Part shown: piece after piece, positions 21,397 through 30,859 of the stretch
How the letters are laid out: each line of letters opens with the position of its first letter
How positions within the stretch are numbered: the first letter of the stretch is position 1
NCBI GenBank assembly: GCA_947630195.1
Contig: CANRGQ010000003.1
Coordinates: 1-35,130, forward strand
Direction of reading: 5' to 3'
Length of the DNA stretch: 35,130 nucleotides
Source: an uncultured Bacilli bacterium
GTDB taxonomy: Bacteria > Bacillota_I > Bacilli_A > RF39 > UBA660
Notes under the pieces: generated by a model
Database searches by the model: none
What the model was told of the DNA's origin: nothing
The model's input: only the letters and a program-made list of their open reading frames with translations
Program-made: the position numbers and the translations under genes

Positions 21397-21425
21397 AATA
21401 TAACATTTTTTATATATTATGTCAA
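21397..21425 (-). promoter_or_regulatory. promoter of the ATPase gene
   Basis: On the minus strand TTGACA (21420-21425), 17 bases, TATATT (21397-21402). The palindrome GGAATTAATTCC (21430-21441) lies just upstream of the -35, and its half TTTGGAATT recurs near 21474, so an activator or repressor site is possible. Confidence 0.65.
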
Positions 21426-21491
21426 ATTTGGAATTAATTCCATTTTAGACAAAAATTGGCTAATTTGGAATTTAAAAAATAAAAAGATGCT

Positions 21492-22001
21492 TTAATTAAC
21501 ATCAATTTTATTAACAATTAATTTCGTAATTATTTTAGCTAGTTTAATATTATTATCATCTTTTTTATTACTGATAATAATTACGAGGCCACTACAATCA
21601 ATGGAAGTTATAATAGGTATGACACTAAAGTAAGCATTAGTATTAAAGTCATTCTCTAAATTTTCACTGGTATAAGATTCTCTATTATCAATTAAACTTT
21701 TATACTTTTCATTTAAAGTAGTATTATTTAACTCTTTTAAATTACTACTAGTGGCTATAATCTTTTCTCTATCACTAATAATAACTCCCACATTACAAAT
21801 ATCATAAATTATATTACAAAGATTTTCACTTATATCTTTAATATTTTCAACCTGGGAATATTTTTTAATAATTATAGCATTGTCTGAAGTATATATTTCT
21901 AAAGGTTCACCATCTCTAATACCTAAGTTATATCTTATTTCTTTCGGAACTACAATTCTTCCTAATTCATCTATTCTTCTAGTAATTCCACTTTTAATCA
22001 T
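21492..22001 (-). CDS. spoVT: stage V sporulation regulator SpoVT (AbrB family)
   Basis: Forespore transcription factor in Bacillus that adjusts sigma-G genes. The 169 residues comprise an AbrB swapped-hairpin DNA-binding domain at 1-50 (GITRRIDELGRIVVPKEIR, GEPLEIYT, AIIIKKY) and a C-terminal GAF-like domain (about 55-165: VGVIISDREKIIATSS, SVIPIITSIDCSGLVIIIS). Full length for SpoVT; plain AbrB lacks the GAF part. It directly follows mfd as in B. subtilis (pth-fin-mfd-spoVT), here without fin. Confidence 0.93.
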   Translation of the reverse strand: MIKSGITRRIDELGRIVVPKEIRYNLGIRDGEPLEIYTSDNAIIIKKYSQVENIKDISENLCNIIYDICNVGVIISDREKIIATSSNLKELNNTTLNEKYKSLIDNRESYTSENLENDFNTNAYFSVIPIITSIDCSGLVIIISNKKDDNNIKLAKIITKLIVNKIDVN

Positions 22002-22049
22002 TTACTACCCACTCCTTTTTATATTGTAGGTAGTTTTTGGTATTTTATA

Positions 22050-25000
22050 CTAATTATCTTTAACCGCTAAAAGAAGTTTTACTAAATAGTAGATATAATG
22101 TTCTGGTAAGCCTTTATAAAACAAAGTAATAATAATATTTTTATGGAGATATTTAATATTAAATTTAGTTGAGATACTCATAGTTTCAAATAGTAATTTA
22201 TCTCCTTTAATATTATTAGATACTTCTTCTGGTAAAGTAATTTCCACAAAACGGTCAGTTTTATTAATTCTCGTAATATTTAACATTTTACATAGATTAG
22301 TAAACCACTCTTCATACATATAAACTTCCATATCACTATCAATTTTTCCGAATCTATCTTCTAGTTCGGCTTTTACTTCTCTTAATTTTTCTAAAGAGTC
22401 AATTTCATTAATCTTTTGATGAATTTCAATTTTAATATCTTCATCGGATACATAGTCATCTTTAATATGAGTAGATACTTCAATTAAGTTTTTATTATCG
22501 GTATCCTCTTCTTCCACATATTCGCCCTTAGCTTTTTTTAGCTCGTCTTCAATTAGTTTCATATACAAAGATATTCCTACCGAATCCACAAATCCTGCTT
22601 GATCACTACCAAAGATATCACCAGCTCCTCTTATCGATAAATCCCGCATCGCTATTTTATAACCACTTCCAAGTTCCGTAAATTCTTTAATGGCTTGGAG
22701 TCTTTTAACGGCAATATCATTTAGCATCTTTTGTTTATTGTATAAAAGATAAGCATAAGCAACCTTATCACTTCGTCCAACTCTTCCTCTTATTTGATAT
22801 AATTGAGCAAGGCCAAAATTATCGGCATCATAGACAATTAAAGTATTAGCATTTGCAATATCAATTCCATTTTCAATAATCGTCGTACAAATTAAAATAT
22901 CATATTCATAAGCCACAAAATCTTCCATAATTGTTTCGAGTTCTTCTTTACTCATTTTACCATGAGCTACTCTAATTCTAGCTTCCGGTACTAAAGTACT
23001 TATTTTACTTGCTATTTTATCTAAATCTTCAATCCGGTTATACAAAATAAATACTTGTCCTTTTCGAGATAATTCTTTATAAATAGCATCTTTCACTAAC
23101 AAATCTTGTTCTTCAATGACATAAGTTTGAACAGGATACCTATTAATTGGAGGTGTATCTATAATTGATAAATCTCTTAAACCCGATAAAGCCATCTTTA
23201 AAGTTCTTGGAATTGGGGTCGCTGATAAAGTTAGAACATTAACATCATTTTTATATTCTTTAATTTTTTCTTTATGTTTAACGCCGAAACGTTGTTCTTC
23301 ATCCACTACTAAAAGACCTAATTTAGAGGGTTTAATATCATCACTTAAAATCCTGTGAGTTCCCACTAAAATATCTATTTTACCCTCACTTAAAGCACTC
23401 AAAATATATTTGCCTTCTTTAGAAGTTGTAAAACGATTAAAAAGACGGATATTTACCGGAATATCTTTAAATCTTTCACAAATTACATTGTATTGTTGCT
23501 TAGCTAAAATCGTCGTTGGACACAAGTACATTACTTGATAGTTATTAATAACCGTTTTAAATATAGCTCGCATAGCCACTTCTGTTTTCCCAAAACCAAC
23601 ATCCCCACAAAGAAGTCTATCCATAGGAACTACACTATCTAAATCATTTTTAATCTCGGCAATGGCTTTAGTTTGGTCTTTAGTCTCTTCATAAGGAAAA
23701 GAGGAAGCAAAAAGACTTTCTTCTTCATAATCTTGATAAGCAATTCCTTTAATACTAGCTCTTTTTTGGTATAAATCTAAAAGTTCCTTCGAAATATCTT
23801 TAGCTTTCGCTTTAATATAAGTTTTTGTCTTGGCCCAACTTGCCGAATTTAGCTTATTAATCTTTGGTTTTATCCCATCTTTACTGGAATATTTATATAT
23901 AGAATTTATTTTTTCAACGGGAATATATATTTTATCATTACCTTCATATAAAAGTTGAATATAATCTTTTTCTAAACCATCTTTGGTTAAAGTAACAAGC
24001 CCATTATAAATACCTATGCCATGATTTAAATGGACAACATAATCGCCTTTTTCTAAATCATTATAACTTTTAATCTTTTTGCCAATATGTAAGTTATTTT
24101 TATATTTAGGCATTTCTTTTAAAGATGAGCCAATATCATATTCGGATACACAAACAATGTCATTAAAAATAAATCCTTTATTAATTCTTTTTTTAATGAT
24201 ATTAGCCTCTGGTATTAAATTTTTAATAGTTTTAACTTGTTTATCTAAGGAAAGATAAAAATAAACCTTTTTCTTTTCTTTTTGCCACCGATAATAAGTA
24301 TCTTTTAAAAGTTCAAAGTTTTCATTAAAACTAGGTATTTCTTTGGCTACAATATCCGTTGGATTATTAATGTTATCAATATATAGTTCAAATTTAGGAT
24401 TAATGTCTTCAAGATTATACATGTATTTTTCTGTTTCATTTTGTTTCTCTTGATATTCTAAGATTTCTTCCGATAATTTTTTATAAGCCACCATTATTTG
24501 ATCTTTATTTAGATAAACGACAATACCCTCATTTGAGTAATCATATAAAGAACTCTTATCAGTAGTTTCTACTTCCGTAAATGGTTTTAAAGTAATTTCT
24601 TTGATTTCTTTAATAGTTCTTTGATTATTTTCATCAAAATAACGAATAGATTCAATGGTATTATCAAACATTTCAATTCTTATTGGGTGTATTTCATTAA
24701 TGATATAGATATCGATTATAAAACCTCTTAAAGAATATTCACCAGATGTAGTTACTAATGATTCTTGTTTATAACCAAAGTCCTCCAGAGTGTTTATAAG
24801 ATTGTTTCTATTTATTTCGGTATTAACTTTTAAATTATAACTATTTTGACTACTTATACTAGGTAGATATTTTAAATATCCCATTAAGTTAGTAACAATA
24901 ATCATCTTTTTGTTTTTAATTTTTTCCAAAACATTTAATCTACCTAAACTAAATTCTGGTGACATTGCCACAACTTTAGAAGTAATAAAATCATCCATTG

Positions 25001-25196
25001 GAAATAATTCAACATCTTCCGTATGGGTTTTTAAAGCATTATAAACTTTATTACTTTCATATAAATTACTTGTTACTAAAATAACATTTTTATTTTCTTT
25101 TTTAAATAATTCTAGCAAGTAAAAAGCGATTAACTCATTTGTTAACCCATATGTCACAGCATTATTTTGAAAGTTAAAAAGTTTATCAAACGGCAT
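22050..25196 (-). CDS. mfd: transcription-repair coupling factor Mfd
   Basis: Removes RNA polymerase stalled at DNA damage and recruits UvrA. A 1048-residue protein with all blocks: N-terminal UvrB-like region, RNA-polymerase-interaction domain (KGDYVVHLNHGIGIYNGL), translocase motifs GDVGFGKTEVAMRA, VVDEEQRFGVKHKE, TLSATPIPRTL, QIRGRVGRSDKVAYAYLL, and the C-terminal TRCF domain. The start at 25196 has GGAGG upstream; a TTG at 25208 overlaps that site. It is 30 bp after pth and followed by spoVT. Confidence 0.97.
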   Translation of the reverse strand: MPFDKLFNFQNNAVTYGLTNELIAFYLLELFKKENKNVILVTSNLYESNKVYNALKTHTEDVELFPMDDFITSKVVAMSPEFSLGRLNVLEKIKNKKMIIVTNLMGYLKYLPSISSQNSYNLKVNTEINRNNLINTLEDFGYKQESLVTTSGEYSLRGFIIDIYIINEIHPIRIEMFDNTIESIRYFDENNQRTIKEIKEITLKPFTEVETTDKSSLYDYSNEGIVVYLNKDQIMVAYKKLSEEILEYQEKQNETEKYMYNLEDINPKFELYIDNINNPTDIVAKEIPSFNENFELLKDTYYRWQKEKKKVYFYLSLDKQVKTIKNLIPEANIIKKRINKGFIFNDIVCVSEYDIGSSLKEMPKYKNNLHIGKKIKSYNDLEKGDYVVHLNHGIGIYNGLVTLTKDGLEKDYIQLLYEGNDKIYIPVEKINSIYKYSSKDGIKPKINKLNSASWAKTKTYIKAKAKDISKELLDLYQKRASIKGIAYQDYEEESLFASSFPYEETKDQTKAIAEIKNDLDSVVPMDRLLCGDVGFGKTEVAMRAIFKTVINNYQVMYLCPTTILAKQQYNVICERFKDIPVNIRLFNRFTTSKEGKYILSALSEGKIDILVGTHRILSDDIKPSKLGLLVVDEEQRFGVKHKEKIKEYKNDVNVLTLSATPIPRTLKMALSGLRDLSIIDTPPINRYPVQTYVIEEQDLLVKDAIYKELSRKGQVFILYNRIEDLDKIASKISTLVPEARIRVAHGKMSKEELETIMEDFVAYEYDILICTTIIENGIDIANANTLIVYDADNFGLAQLYQIRGRVGRSDKVAYAYLLYNKQKMLNDIAVKRLQAIKEFTELGSGYKIAMRDLSIRGAGDIFGSDQAGFVDSVGISLYMKLIEDELKKAKGEYVEEEDTDNKNLIEVSTHIKDDYVSDEDIKIEIHQKINEIDSLEKLREVKAELEDRFGKIDSDMEVYMYEEWFTNLCKMLNITRINKTDRFVEITLPEEVSNNIKGDKLLFETMSISTKFNIKYLHKNIIITLFYKGLPEHYIYYLVKLLLAVKDN

Positions 25197-25226
25197 ATTA
25201 TCCTCCAAAATTTATTACTTTATCTA

Positions 25227-25754
25227 TTACTTTTCAATATTACCATCAATAAAATTCTCGATTAATTCATTAAATTTAGGAAAGTTACTTTCAATTAATT
25301 TTAATTCTTCATCTGGTATTTTAGCTAAAACATATTTATCGGTAGGCATTAAACTATTCTTACCAATACCAACTTTTATTCTTAAGAACTCTTCACTAGA
25401 TAACTCACTTATAATTGATTTAATTCCATTATGGCCTCCCGATGAACTATTTTTCTTAACTTTATAGGTACCAACTTTTAAATCTAAATCATCTTGAATT
25501 ACTAAGATATCCTCAATTTTTATTTTATAAAATTTAACGACTTTACTTACAGCCATACCGGATAAGTTCATATAAGTAAGAGGTTTAATAAATATAACAT
25601 CTTCGCTATTTACCTCGGTGCTATAGAAATTACTTTCCATTTTATTTTTCCAATCAACTTTACCTAAGTAATTATCTAAAACCATAAATCCAATATTATG
25701 TCTGGTATTTTTATATTCTCTTCCAGGATTACCTAATCCTACTACAAGCTTCAT
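25227..25754 (-). CDS. pth: peptidyl-tRNA hydrolase
   Basis: Releases peptides from prematurely dropped peptidyl-tRNA. The 175 residues show VGLGNPGREYKNTRHNIGF with the substrate Asn and catalytic His, KPLTYMNLSG, QDDLDLKVG with the catalytic Asp, and SSGGHNGIKSI. All are intact. GGAGG precedes the ATG, which overlaps the stop of the methyltransferase gene by four bases (ATGA), so the two are translationally coupled. In Bacillus this gene is spoVC. Confidence 0.97.
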   Translation of the reverse strand: MKLVVGLGNPGREYKNTRHNIGFMVLDNYLGKVDWKNKMESNFYSTEVNSEDVIFIKPLTYMNLSGMAVSKVVKFYKIKIEDILVIQDDLDLKVGTYKVKKNSSSGGHNGIKSIISELSSEEFLRIKVGIGKNSLMPTDKYVLAKIPDEELKLIESNFPKFNELIENFIDGNIEK

Positions 25755-26473
25755 ACTTCCTCCTTAAATATATCTTGATAAGTAGTCCTTCCTTCAATAC
25801 TCACGGGATTACTTATTTTTATACCCATTTTACTATTTTTAATACATCTTACTAAAACCATACTAGGTTTATTTTTATCTTTAGTTTTAATAAGTTCAAT
25901 ATTTTTAACATTTAATTTATACTTATTACCTAAAATAATTATTTCATCTAATCTTTCAAGACGATGAATTAGATAAAACTCCCCCTTACTATTTAAGTGT
26001 TCACTTGCAATTCTAAAAATATCATCAAGAGTAACTAATATTTCATGGCGGGCTATAGCAAGAGGTTCAAAATCATTAGTATAACTTTTTTCATCCACCT
26101 TAAAATATGGGGGATTACAAGTAATTATATCATATTTTTTTAAACCTTTGATAGTTTTAATATCTAAAATATTACTATTATAGACAGTTATTTGATGGTC
26201 CAGTTTATTAAATGAAATGCTTTTAGCTGCTAAATCATAAATGTCTTTTTGAACTTCGATGGCCTCGATATTTGCTTTAGTTTTTGTTGATAATATTAGA
26301 GGTACTGAAGCATTACCAGTACACATATCTAATATTTCTTTAGTCCTATTGGTAATTTTTACATATTCCGCTAGTAAAATAGAATCTATTGAAAATTTAA
26401 AATGGGTATCATATTGATAAATTTTTAAATCATAATCATATAAATCATTCAATACTATCTTCGATGTTTTCAT
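25751..26473 (-). CDS. tRNA1(Val) A37 N6-methyltransferase-like (YabB/TrmN6)
   Basis: A class I SAM-dependent methyltransferase of 240 residues. ILDMCTGNASVPLIL is the SAM loop, IEAIEVQKDIYDLA the acidic second motif, and ITCNPPYF the N6-adenine NPPY catalytic motif. The lead-in KIYQYDTHFKFSIDSILLAEYV is typical of YabB/TrmN6. It overlaps the end of ricT by 29 bases, and in B. subtilis yabB lies just after yaaT-yabA, so synteny supports the call. Substrate inferred from the family. Confidence 0.88.
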   Translation of the reverse strand: MKTSKIVLNDLYDYDLKIYQYDTHFKFSIDSILLAEYVKITNRTKEILDMCTGNASVPLILSTKTKANIEAIEVQKDIYDLAAKSISFNKLDHQITVYNSNILDIKTIKGLKKYDIITCNPPYFKVDEKSYTNDFEPLAIARHEILVTLDDIFRIASEHLNSKGEFYLIHRLERLDEIIILGNKYKLNVKNIELIKTKDKNKPSMVLVRCIKNSKMGIKISNPVSIEGRTTYQDIFKEEV

Positions 26474-27233
26474 TAAAATCTACTTCTTCTTTATTACTAC
26501 CCACTAAAACTTTACATTTACGATTTAAAACGTCCACACTGACAACCGAACCTTCGCCACTCGGTGTATTAATAGTATCACCAACATTCGGAAGTCCCTT
26601 ACTACATTCTAAATAATTATCATCTTCATATTGTAAACAGCATAAAAGACGACCACATAAACCATTTATTTTAGATGGATTTAAAGCTAAATTTTGATTT
26701 TTAGCCATATTCATCGAAATAGCGTCAATATGATTTAAGAATCTAGAACAACATATTCTGCCGCCACAAATACCAATACCCCCAATTTCTTTAGCTTTAT
26801 CACGGGCCCCAATTTGGCGAAGTTCAATTCTTGTGTGATATATTCCTGCTAGTCTTTTGGCAAGTTCCCTAAAGTCTACTCTTTCATCAGAAGTAAAATT
26901 AAATAATAATTGGGTTCGATCAAAAGTAAACTCCGCACTTAAAACATGCATATTAAGCCCTAAAGTTGCCACTAAACTTTTACATTTTTCTAAAGCGCCA
27001 CTAGCTTCATTTAAAAGTTTTAAGTATTCTTCTTTATCTTCTTCTTGGGCATATCTAATAATATTTTTATAACTATTTTCTTCTTCATCAGTGGAGATAA
27101 TACCACTAATCTTGCCATATTGTAGACCCTTTTCTGTTTCAACAATTACATAATTCCCACTTTTATAATCATCATTACCATTAAAATAATAACTTTTACC
27201 TTGTTCTTTAAATTTAACACTATAAACTTTCAT
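26445..27233 (-). CDS. ricT: RicT (YaaT), PSP1-domain subunit of the Y-complex
   Basis: With YlbF and YmcA it forms an iron-sulphur complex that steers RNase Y cleavage and affects sporulation and biofilm formation in Bacillus. The 262 residues carry the PSP1 C-terminal domain and the cysteine clusters GIGICGGRICCSRFL and NGLCGRLLCCLQYE that hold the cluster, plus GARDKAKEIGG. GGAGG lies nine bases before the ATG at 27233, inside the end of holB. Order holB-ricT-yabB is as in Bacillus, but yabA is missing here. Confidence 0.95.
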   Translation of the reverse strand: MKVYSVKFKEQGKSYYFNGNDDYKSGNYVIVETEKGLQYGKISGIISTDEEENSYKNIIRYAQEEDKEEYLKLLNEASGALEKCKSLVATLGLNMHVLSAEFTFDRTQLLFNFTSDERVDFRELAKRLAGIYHTRIELRQIGARDKAKEIGGIGICGGRICCSRFLNHIDAISMNMAKNQNLALNPSKINGLCGRLLCCLQYEDDNYLECSKGLPNVGDTINTPSGEGSVVSVDVLNRKCKVLVGSNKEEVDFNENIEDSIE

Positions 27234-28098
27234 TATTAATGGCCTCCATTTCTATTACAAACTTATCTAGTAACAAATCTAAATTAACATTATAAGTTAA
27301 CTCTTTCAAATAGTCTATTAATAAATTAACTTTCTTTTTTAGATTATTTATATTTAATTTATCTAAGAATAATAAATTATCCTTTATTTCTTTACCAAGT
27401 ATTTTATTATTCAAAGCTTCTTTATATTTTTTTAAAGCCATTTGCATTAAAATTTTAATGTCATCCTTGGTATATTCTCCTAGACACTCTTTATTATACA
27501 AGATTAATTTACTTTTTTCCATTTCTATTTTTGTTAAATAGTCATTTAAAGTATCTAAATAATTATTATATTCCTCTTCATTAAGTCCTAATTCTTCAAA
27601 ATCACTATTGGTAAAATTTACATCAATATTTTGACATCTACTTACAATAGTGGAAATAACATTATCTTTATTATTAGTGATAAAGAAACCTATAACATCT
27701 CCATCGGGTTCTTCTAAGAATTTTAACATTGTATTAGCGGATTCCTTATTCATCTTTTCGGCATTCTTGATTATATAAATATTTTCCTTAGTATATTGGG
27801 AATCTTTCGAAAATAAATATTTAAGTTCTAAAATTTGTTCTTTTTTAATAAAGGTTCCATCTGGCTCAATTACTTTTAAACTAGGAAGATTATGAACATC
27901 AATTAAATGACATAAAGAACACTTATTACAATTATCCACATATTCATTAACGCAAAAAATGTTCTTTATAACTTTTAAAAGAACTTCATAACATTTAGCA
28001 ATATTATTAGTTGATATCAAATATGCATGAGCTAATTTTTTATCGTGATAATATTGAATTAAATTTTCTAAAGCACTACTTTCTATACTTACCTCCAA
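27220..28098 (-). CDS. holB: DNA polymerase III delta' subunit
   Basis: A clamp-loader subunit that opens the beta clamp with DnaX and delta. Up to 292 residues: KKLAHAYLISTNN (Walker-A region degenerate, as expected for delta'), a zinc-binding quartet in CVNEYVDNCNKCSLCHLI, IYIIKNAEKMNKESANTMLKFLEEP and the SRC motif IVSRCQNI. The start is uncertain. No ATG is near. A TTG at 28098 directly follows the bofA stop but overlaps the good GGAGG. An ATA at 28086 is at ideal spacing, five bases after GGAGGT. Confidence 0.9.
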   Translation of the reverse strand: MEVSIESSALENLIQYYHDKKLAHAYLISTNNIAKCYEVLLKVIKNIFCVNEYVDNCNKCSLCHLIDVHNLPSLKVIEPDGTFIKKEQILELKYLFSKDSQYTKENIYIIKNAEKMNKESANTMLKFLEEPDGDVIGFFITNNKDNVISTIVSRCQNIDVNFTNSDFEELGLNEEEYNNYLDTLNDYLTKIEMEKSKLILYNKECLGEYTKDDIKILMQMALKKYKEALNNKILGKEIKDNLLFLDKLNINNLKKKVNLLIDYLKELTYNVNLDLLLDKFVIEMEAINNESL

Positions 28099-28284
28099 TT
28101 ACAAGATATAGAGAATAGCAAATAGTGATAATAAACCAGGTACTCCTAAAAAGGAAGTAACAGTTATAGTTGAAATATTTATTGGTAAATAAACCCCAAC
28201 ATTTTTAAGCATTATATTAATACCATAGATAATTCCAAATGCAAATACTACTCTTTTTAAGATTATACCTAGTTTATTCATCAT
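28099..28284 (-). CDS. bofA: BofA-like pro-sigma-K processing inhibitor
   Basis: A 61-residue membrane protein with two helices. GVYLPINISTITVTSFLGVPG matches the conserved core of BofA (G..IPIN..T....G.LG.PG). In Bacillus BofA holds the SpoIVFB protease inactive in the outer forespore membrane. Position downstream of recR, as in dnaX-yaaK-recR-yaaL-bofA, supports the call; yaaL is absent. The start at 28284 has GGGTGAT upstream. It is shorter than B. subtilis BofA (87 aa), missing part of the N-terminus. Confidence 0.85.
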   Translation of the reverse strand: MMNKLGIILKRVVFAFGIIYGINIMLKNVGVYLPINISTITVTSFLGVPGLLSLFAILYIL

Positions 28285-28304
28285 AATATCACCCACTAAA
28301 TTTT

Positions 28305-28318
28305 ATTTCCCGGGAAAT
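28305..28318. promoter_or_regulatory. Noc-binding site (NBS)
   Basis: ATTTCCCGGGAAAT, a perfect match to the B. subtilis Noc-binding palindrome. It lies between recR and bofA. A second identical site is at 31632. Confidence 0.85.
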
Positions 28319-28322
28319 ATTT

Positions 28323-28925
28323 TTATTCCGAAATCTTTTTGCGATCCTCTAATGCCTTGTCTAAAGTTATAATATCTAAGTAATCAATTTCCGCTCCCAT
28401 TGGAATGCCATATGATAATCTAGATATTGTAACATTTTTCTTTTCAAATATTTTTTTTATATAAAGAGTTGTGGTTTCTCCTTCAATTGTAGATTTTAAT
28501 GCTAGAATTAATTCCGGATTTTCAGCTTCTTCAACTCTTTTTACTAATGATGATATATTAATATCTTCAGGTCCAATGTCATCCATTGGGGATATAAGTC
28601 CATTAAGAACATGATATACTCCTTTATAATTACCAACTTTTTCAAAAGAAAAGACACTTTTATAATCTTCAATAACACATATTAGATTTTTATCTCTTGT
28701 ACTATCACTACAAATATTACATATATCATTTTCGGTTAATTGTCCACATATTTGGCAATTTTTTAATTTAGACTTGGTATTTTCTAATACCTTAGCCATA
28801 TCTTTTAAATCATCATCTTTTAAATCGATGGTTGCAAGAGCCATTCTTTCGGCAGATTTATCGCCAACGCCAGGCATCTTTTTATAAAAATTAATTATTT
28901 TTTCTAATGTTTCTGGATATATCAT
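28323..28925 (-). CDS. recR: recombination mediator RecR
   Basis: Acts with RecO (and RecF) to load RecA on single-stranded DNA. The 200 residues contain the N-terminal helix-hairpin-helix (MPGVGDKSAERMAL), a four-Cys zinc finger (NCQICGQLTENDICNICSD), and a Toprim domain (ICVIEDYKSVFSFEK, HVLNGLISPMDDIGPEDI) with the C-terminal SRLSYGIPMGAEIDYLD. Complete. It starts two bases after the end of ybaB. The ribosome-binding site is weak, suggesting translational coupling. Confidence 0.97.
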   Translation of the reverse strand: MIYPETLEKIINFYKKMPGVGDKSAERMALATIDLKDDDLKDMAKVLENTKSKLKNCQICGQLTENDICNICSDSTRDKNLICVIEDYKSVFSFEKVGNYKGVYHVLNGLISPMDDIGPEDINISSLVKRVEEAENPELILALKSTIEGETTTLYIKKIFEKKNVTISRLSYGIPMGAEIDYLDIITLDKALEDRKKISE

Positions 28926-28927
28926 AA

Positions 28928-29227
28928 TTACATTAACCCATCTAAGGCCCCAGCATATTGACCTAATTTTTCATTCATGGCTTTACTTATTTTAAGTAAG
29001 GCATCTTTACTGGCAATTAAATACATATCTTCTAATATTTCTTTATCTTCCTCAGATATTGGTCCTTCCTTGGTTATCTTAACACTCTTTACTTCTTTTG
29101 AACCAGTATAAGTTATTTCTACCCATTCACTTTTACCCACAAATTCTGTTTTTTCTAACTCCTCTTTTTTAGCTGTTATTTCTCTTTGAATTTTTTGGGC
29201 TTGAGCCATTAAATTTTGCATATTCAT
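28928..29227 (-). CDS. YbaB/EbfC nucleoid-associated protein
   Basis: A small dimeric DNA-binding protein, always between dnaX and recR. The 99 residues start MNMQNLMAQAQKIQREI and contain VEITYTGSKEVKSVKI and a helical C-terminus ending GALDGLM. Start at 29227 is preferred (GGAGG eight bases upstream); a GTG at 29236 lies within that site. Confidence 0.94.
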   Translation of the reverse strand: MNMQNLMAQAQKIQREITAKKEELEKTEFVGKSEWVEITYTGSKEVKSVKITKEGPISEEDKEILEDMYLIASKDALLKISKAMNEKLGQYAGALDGLM

Positions 29228-29240
29228 ATAATTCACCTCC

Positions 29241-30806
29241 TTAAATTATTTCTACTTTATCTTTATCAAAAACATCATTTATTTCGGTTTTTGATTCCAA
29301 TACTTTTTCTTCAATGTATTTATACTCTTTTTTATTTTTTAAATTAGTAATGTATTTTTCTTTTTCTTGATTCCAACGGTCTTCGCCAATAAACACTAAT
29401 TTATATTTTCCAATATTTTCTTTTTCGATATCATTTTCTATTTCTAAAGACATTTTATTAGCCATATCAACATTATGTTTATTATTAGTAGTTAAAATTA
29501 GATAGGAAGTTGAAGCCGCTACTACATTACTATCTTCTAATACGGCTTTTGTTTTACCATTATTAGAAATAGTTAAATAATTCTTTAAATCTTTTTTAGC
29601 TTGTTCCAAAGCTGTTTTTTTGGCTTCAACAAAACAATTATTAATTCTAATATTTATAAATTCTTCTAAATTATCATTTATACTACTTTCTATCTTATTT
29701 TCATCAGTATCGGTTTGATTATTTTCAATATATTCTTCTTTTTTTACTTCTTTTTCAACACTAGATTTTTTTATTTCTTTATCAGTATTAAAATATTCTA
29801 ATAAAATCATTTCTAATATGGTATAAGAATCAACATTAATATTTATTTTAGATAAACTATCAGCAAGACTTAATATCATATTTTTATAATCAGTAAATTG
29901 AAGTCTGTTATATTGACCATTTATTTTATAATTTTTAGCTTTATTACTTACGACATCGATTATTTTCTTGATTAAACTTTTATAATCAACCGCTCTATTA
30001 CGATATTCATTTACCAGATTTAAAAATTTATCAACATCATTATCCTCAATAGTTTGAATTAAATCGTTAATACCTTTTTGCGAAATAGTTTTAATTTGTT
30101 TTTCAATTAAATCTAAAGTTATTTTATCAGCATTTTTAGATAATTGATCTAAAAGACTTAAAGCATCCCGCATGCCACCTTCCGAAAGATAAGCAATTTC
30201 CTCTAAGGCATCATCATCAATATTTATATTTTCCAACTTACAAATTTCTTTTAATCTTTTAACAATATCGCTAACTTTTATCTTTTGAAAATCAAATCTT
30301 TGACATCTTGATAAAATAGTAATTGGAACATTTTCAATATTAGTAGTAGCTAATATAAATATTGAATGTGCTGGTGGTTCCTCTAATGTTAATAACAAGG
30401 CGTTAAAAGCACTTGTTGATAACATATGAACTTCATCGATAATATATACTTTATATTTACCATTTGTCGGAGTTAATTTAACATTTTCAATTAATCCTCT
30501 TATTTCATCAACACCATTATTTGAGGCCGCATCAATTTCTATAATATCGGGATTATCGTGAAAATTTGTACAAAAATCACATTTTCCACATGGCGAACCA
30601 TCAACAGGCTCTAAACAATTTATGGCTTTCGAAAACACCTTTGCTGTTGTTGTTTTTCCAGTCCCTCTAGGTCCAGAAAAAATATAAGCATGGGATATAT
30701 TGTTATGAATAATTGAATTTTTTAATGTTTTAATTATATAATCTTGACCAATAATATTTTCAAAATCATCAGGTCTATATTTTCGATATAGTACTTTGTA
30801 TTTCAT
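29241..30806 (-). CDS. dnaX: DNA polymerase III tau/gamma subunit
   Basis: Clamp-loader ATPase that organises the replisome. The 521 residues have the AAA+ core: KYRPDDFENIIGQD, GPRGTGKTTTAKVF (Walker A), a zinc module CLEPVDGSPCGKCDFC, YIIDEVHMLS (Walker B), LEEPPAHSIFILATT, and SRCQRF (sensor/arginine finger region), then the collar and an acidic, low-complexity C-terminal segment. It is preceded by an extended -10 promoter. Confidence 0.97.
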   Translation of the reverse strand: MKYKVLYRKYRPDDFENIIGQDYIIKTLKNSIIHNNISHAYIFSGPRGTGKTTTAKVFSKAINCLEPVDGSPCGKCDFCTNFHDNPDIIEIDAASNNGVDEIRGLIENVKLTPTNGKYKVYIIDEVHMLSTSAFNALLLTLEEPPAHSIFILATTNIENVPITILSRCQRFDFQKIKVSDIVKRLKEICKLENINIDDDALEEIAYLSEGGMRDALSLLDQLSKNADKITLDLIEKQIKTISQKGINDLIQTIEDNDVDKFLNLVNEYRNRAVDYKSLIKKIIDVVSNKAKNYKINGQYNRLQFTDYKNMILSLADSLSKININVDSYTILEMILLEYFNTDKEIKKSSVEKEVKKEEYIENNQTDTDENKIESSINDNLEEFINIRINNCFVEAKKTALEQAKKDLKNYLTISNNGKTKAVLEDSNVVAASTSYLILTTNNKHNVDMANKMSLEIENDIEKENIGKYKLVFIGEDRWNQEKEKYITNLKNKKEYKYIEEKVLESKTEINDVFDKDKVEII

Positions 30807-30828
30807 GATGCAATTCCTTTCACCTTTA

Positions 30829-30837
30829 ATTATACCA
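30829..30837 (-). promoter_or_regulatory. extended -10 promoter of dnaX
   Basis: The minus strand reads TGGTATAAT, with a start about 16 bases before the dnaX ATG. Readthrough from tadA is also possible. Confidence 0.5.
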
Positions 30838-30859
30838 TATTAAAGATGATTTTTTACCA

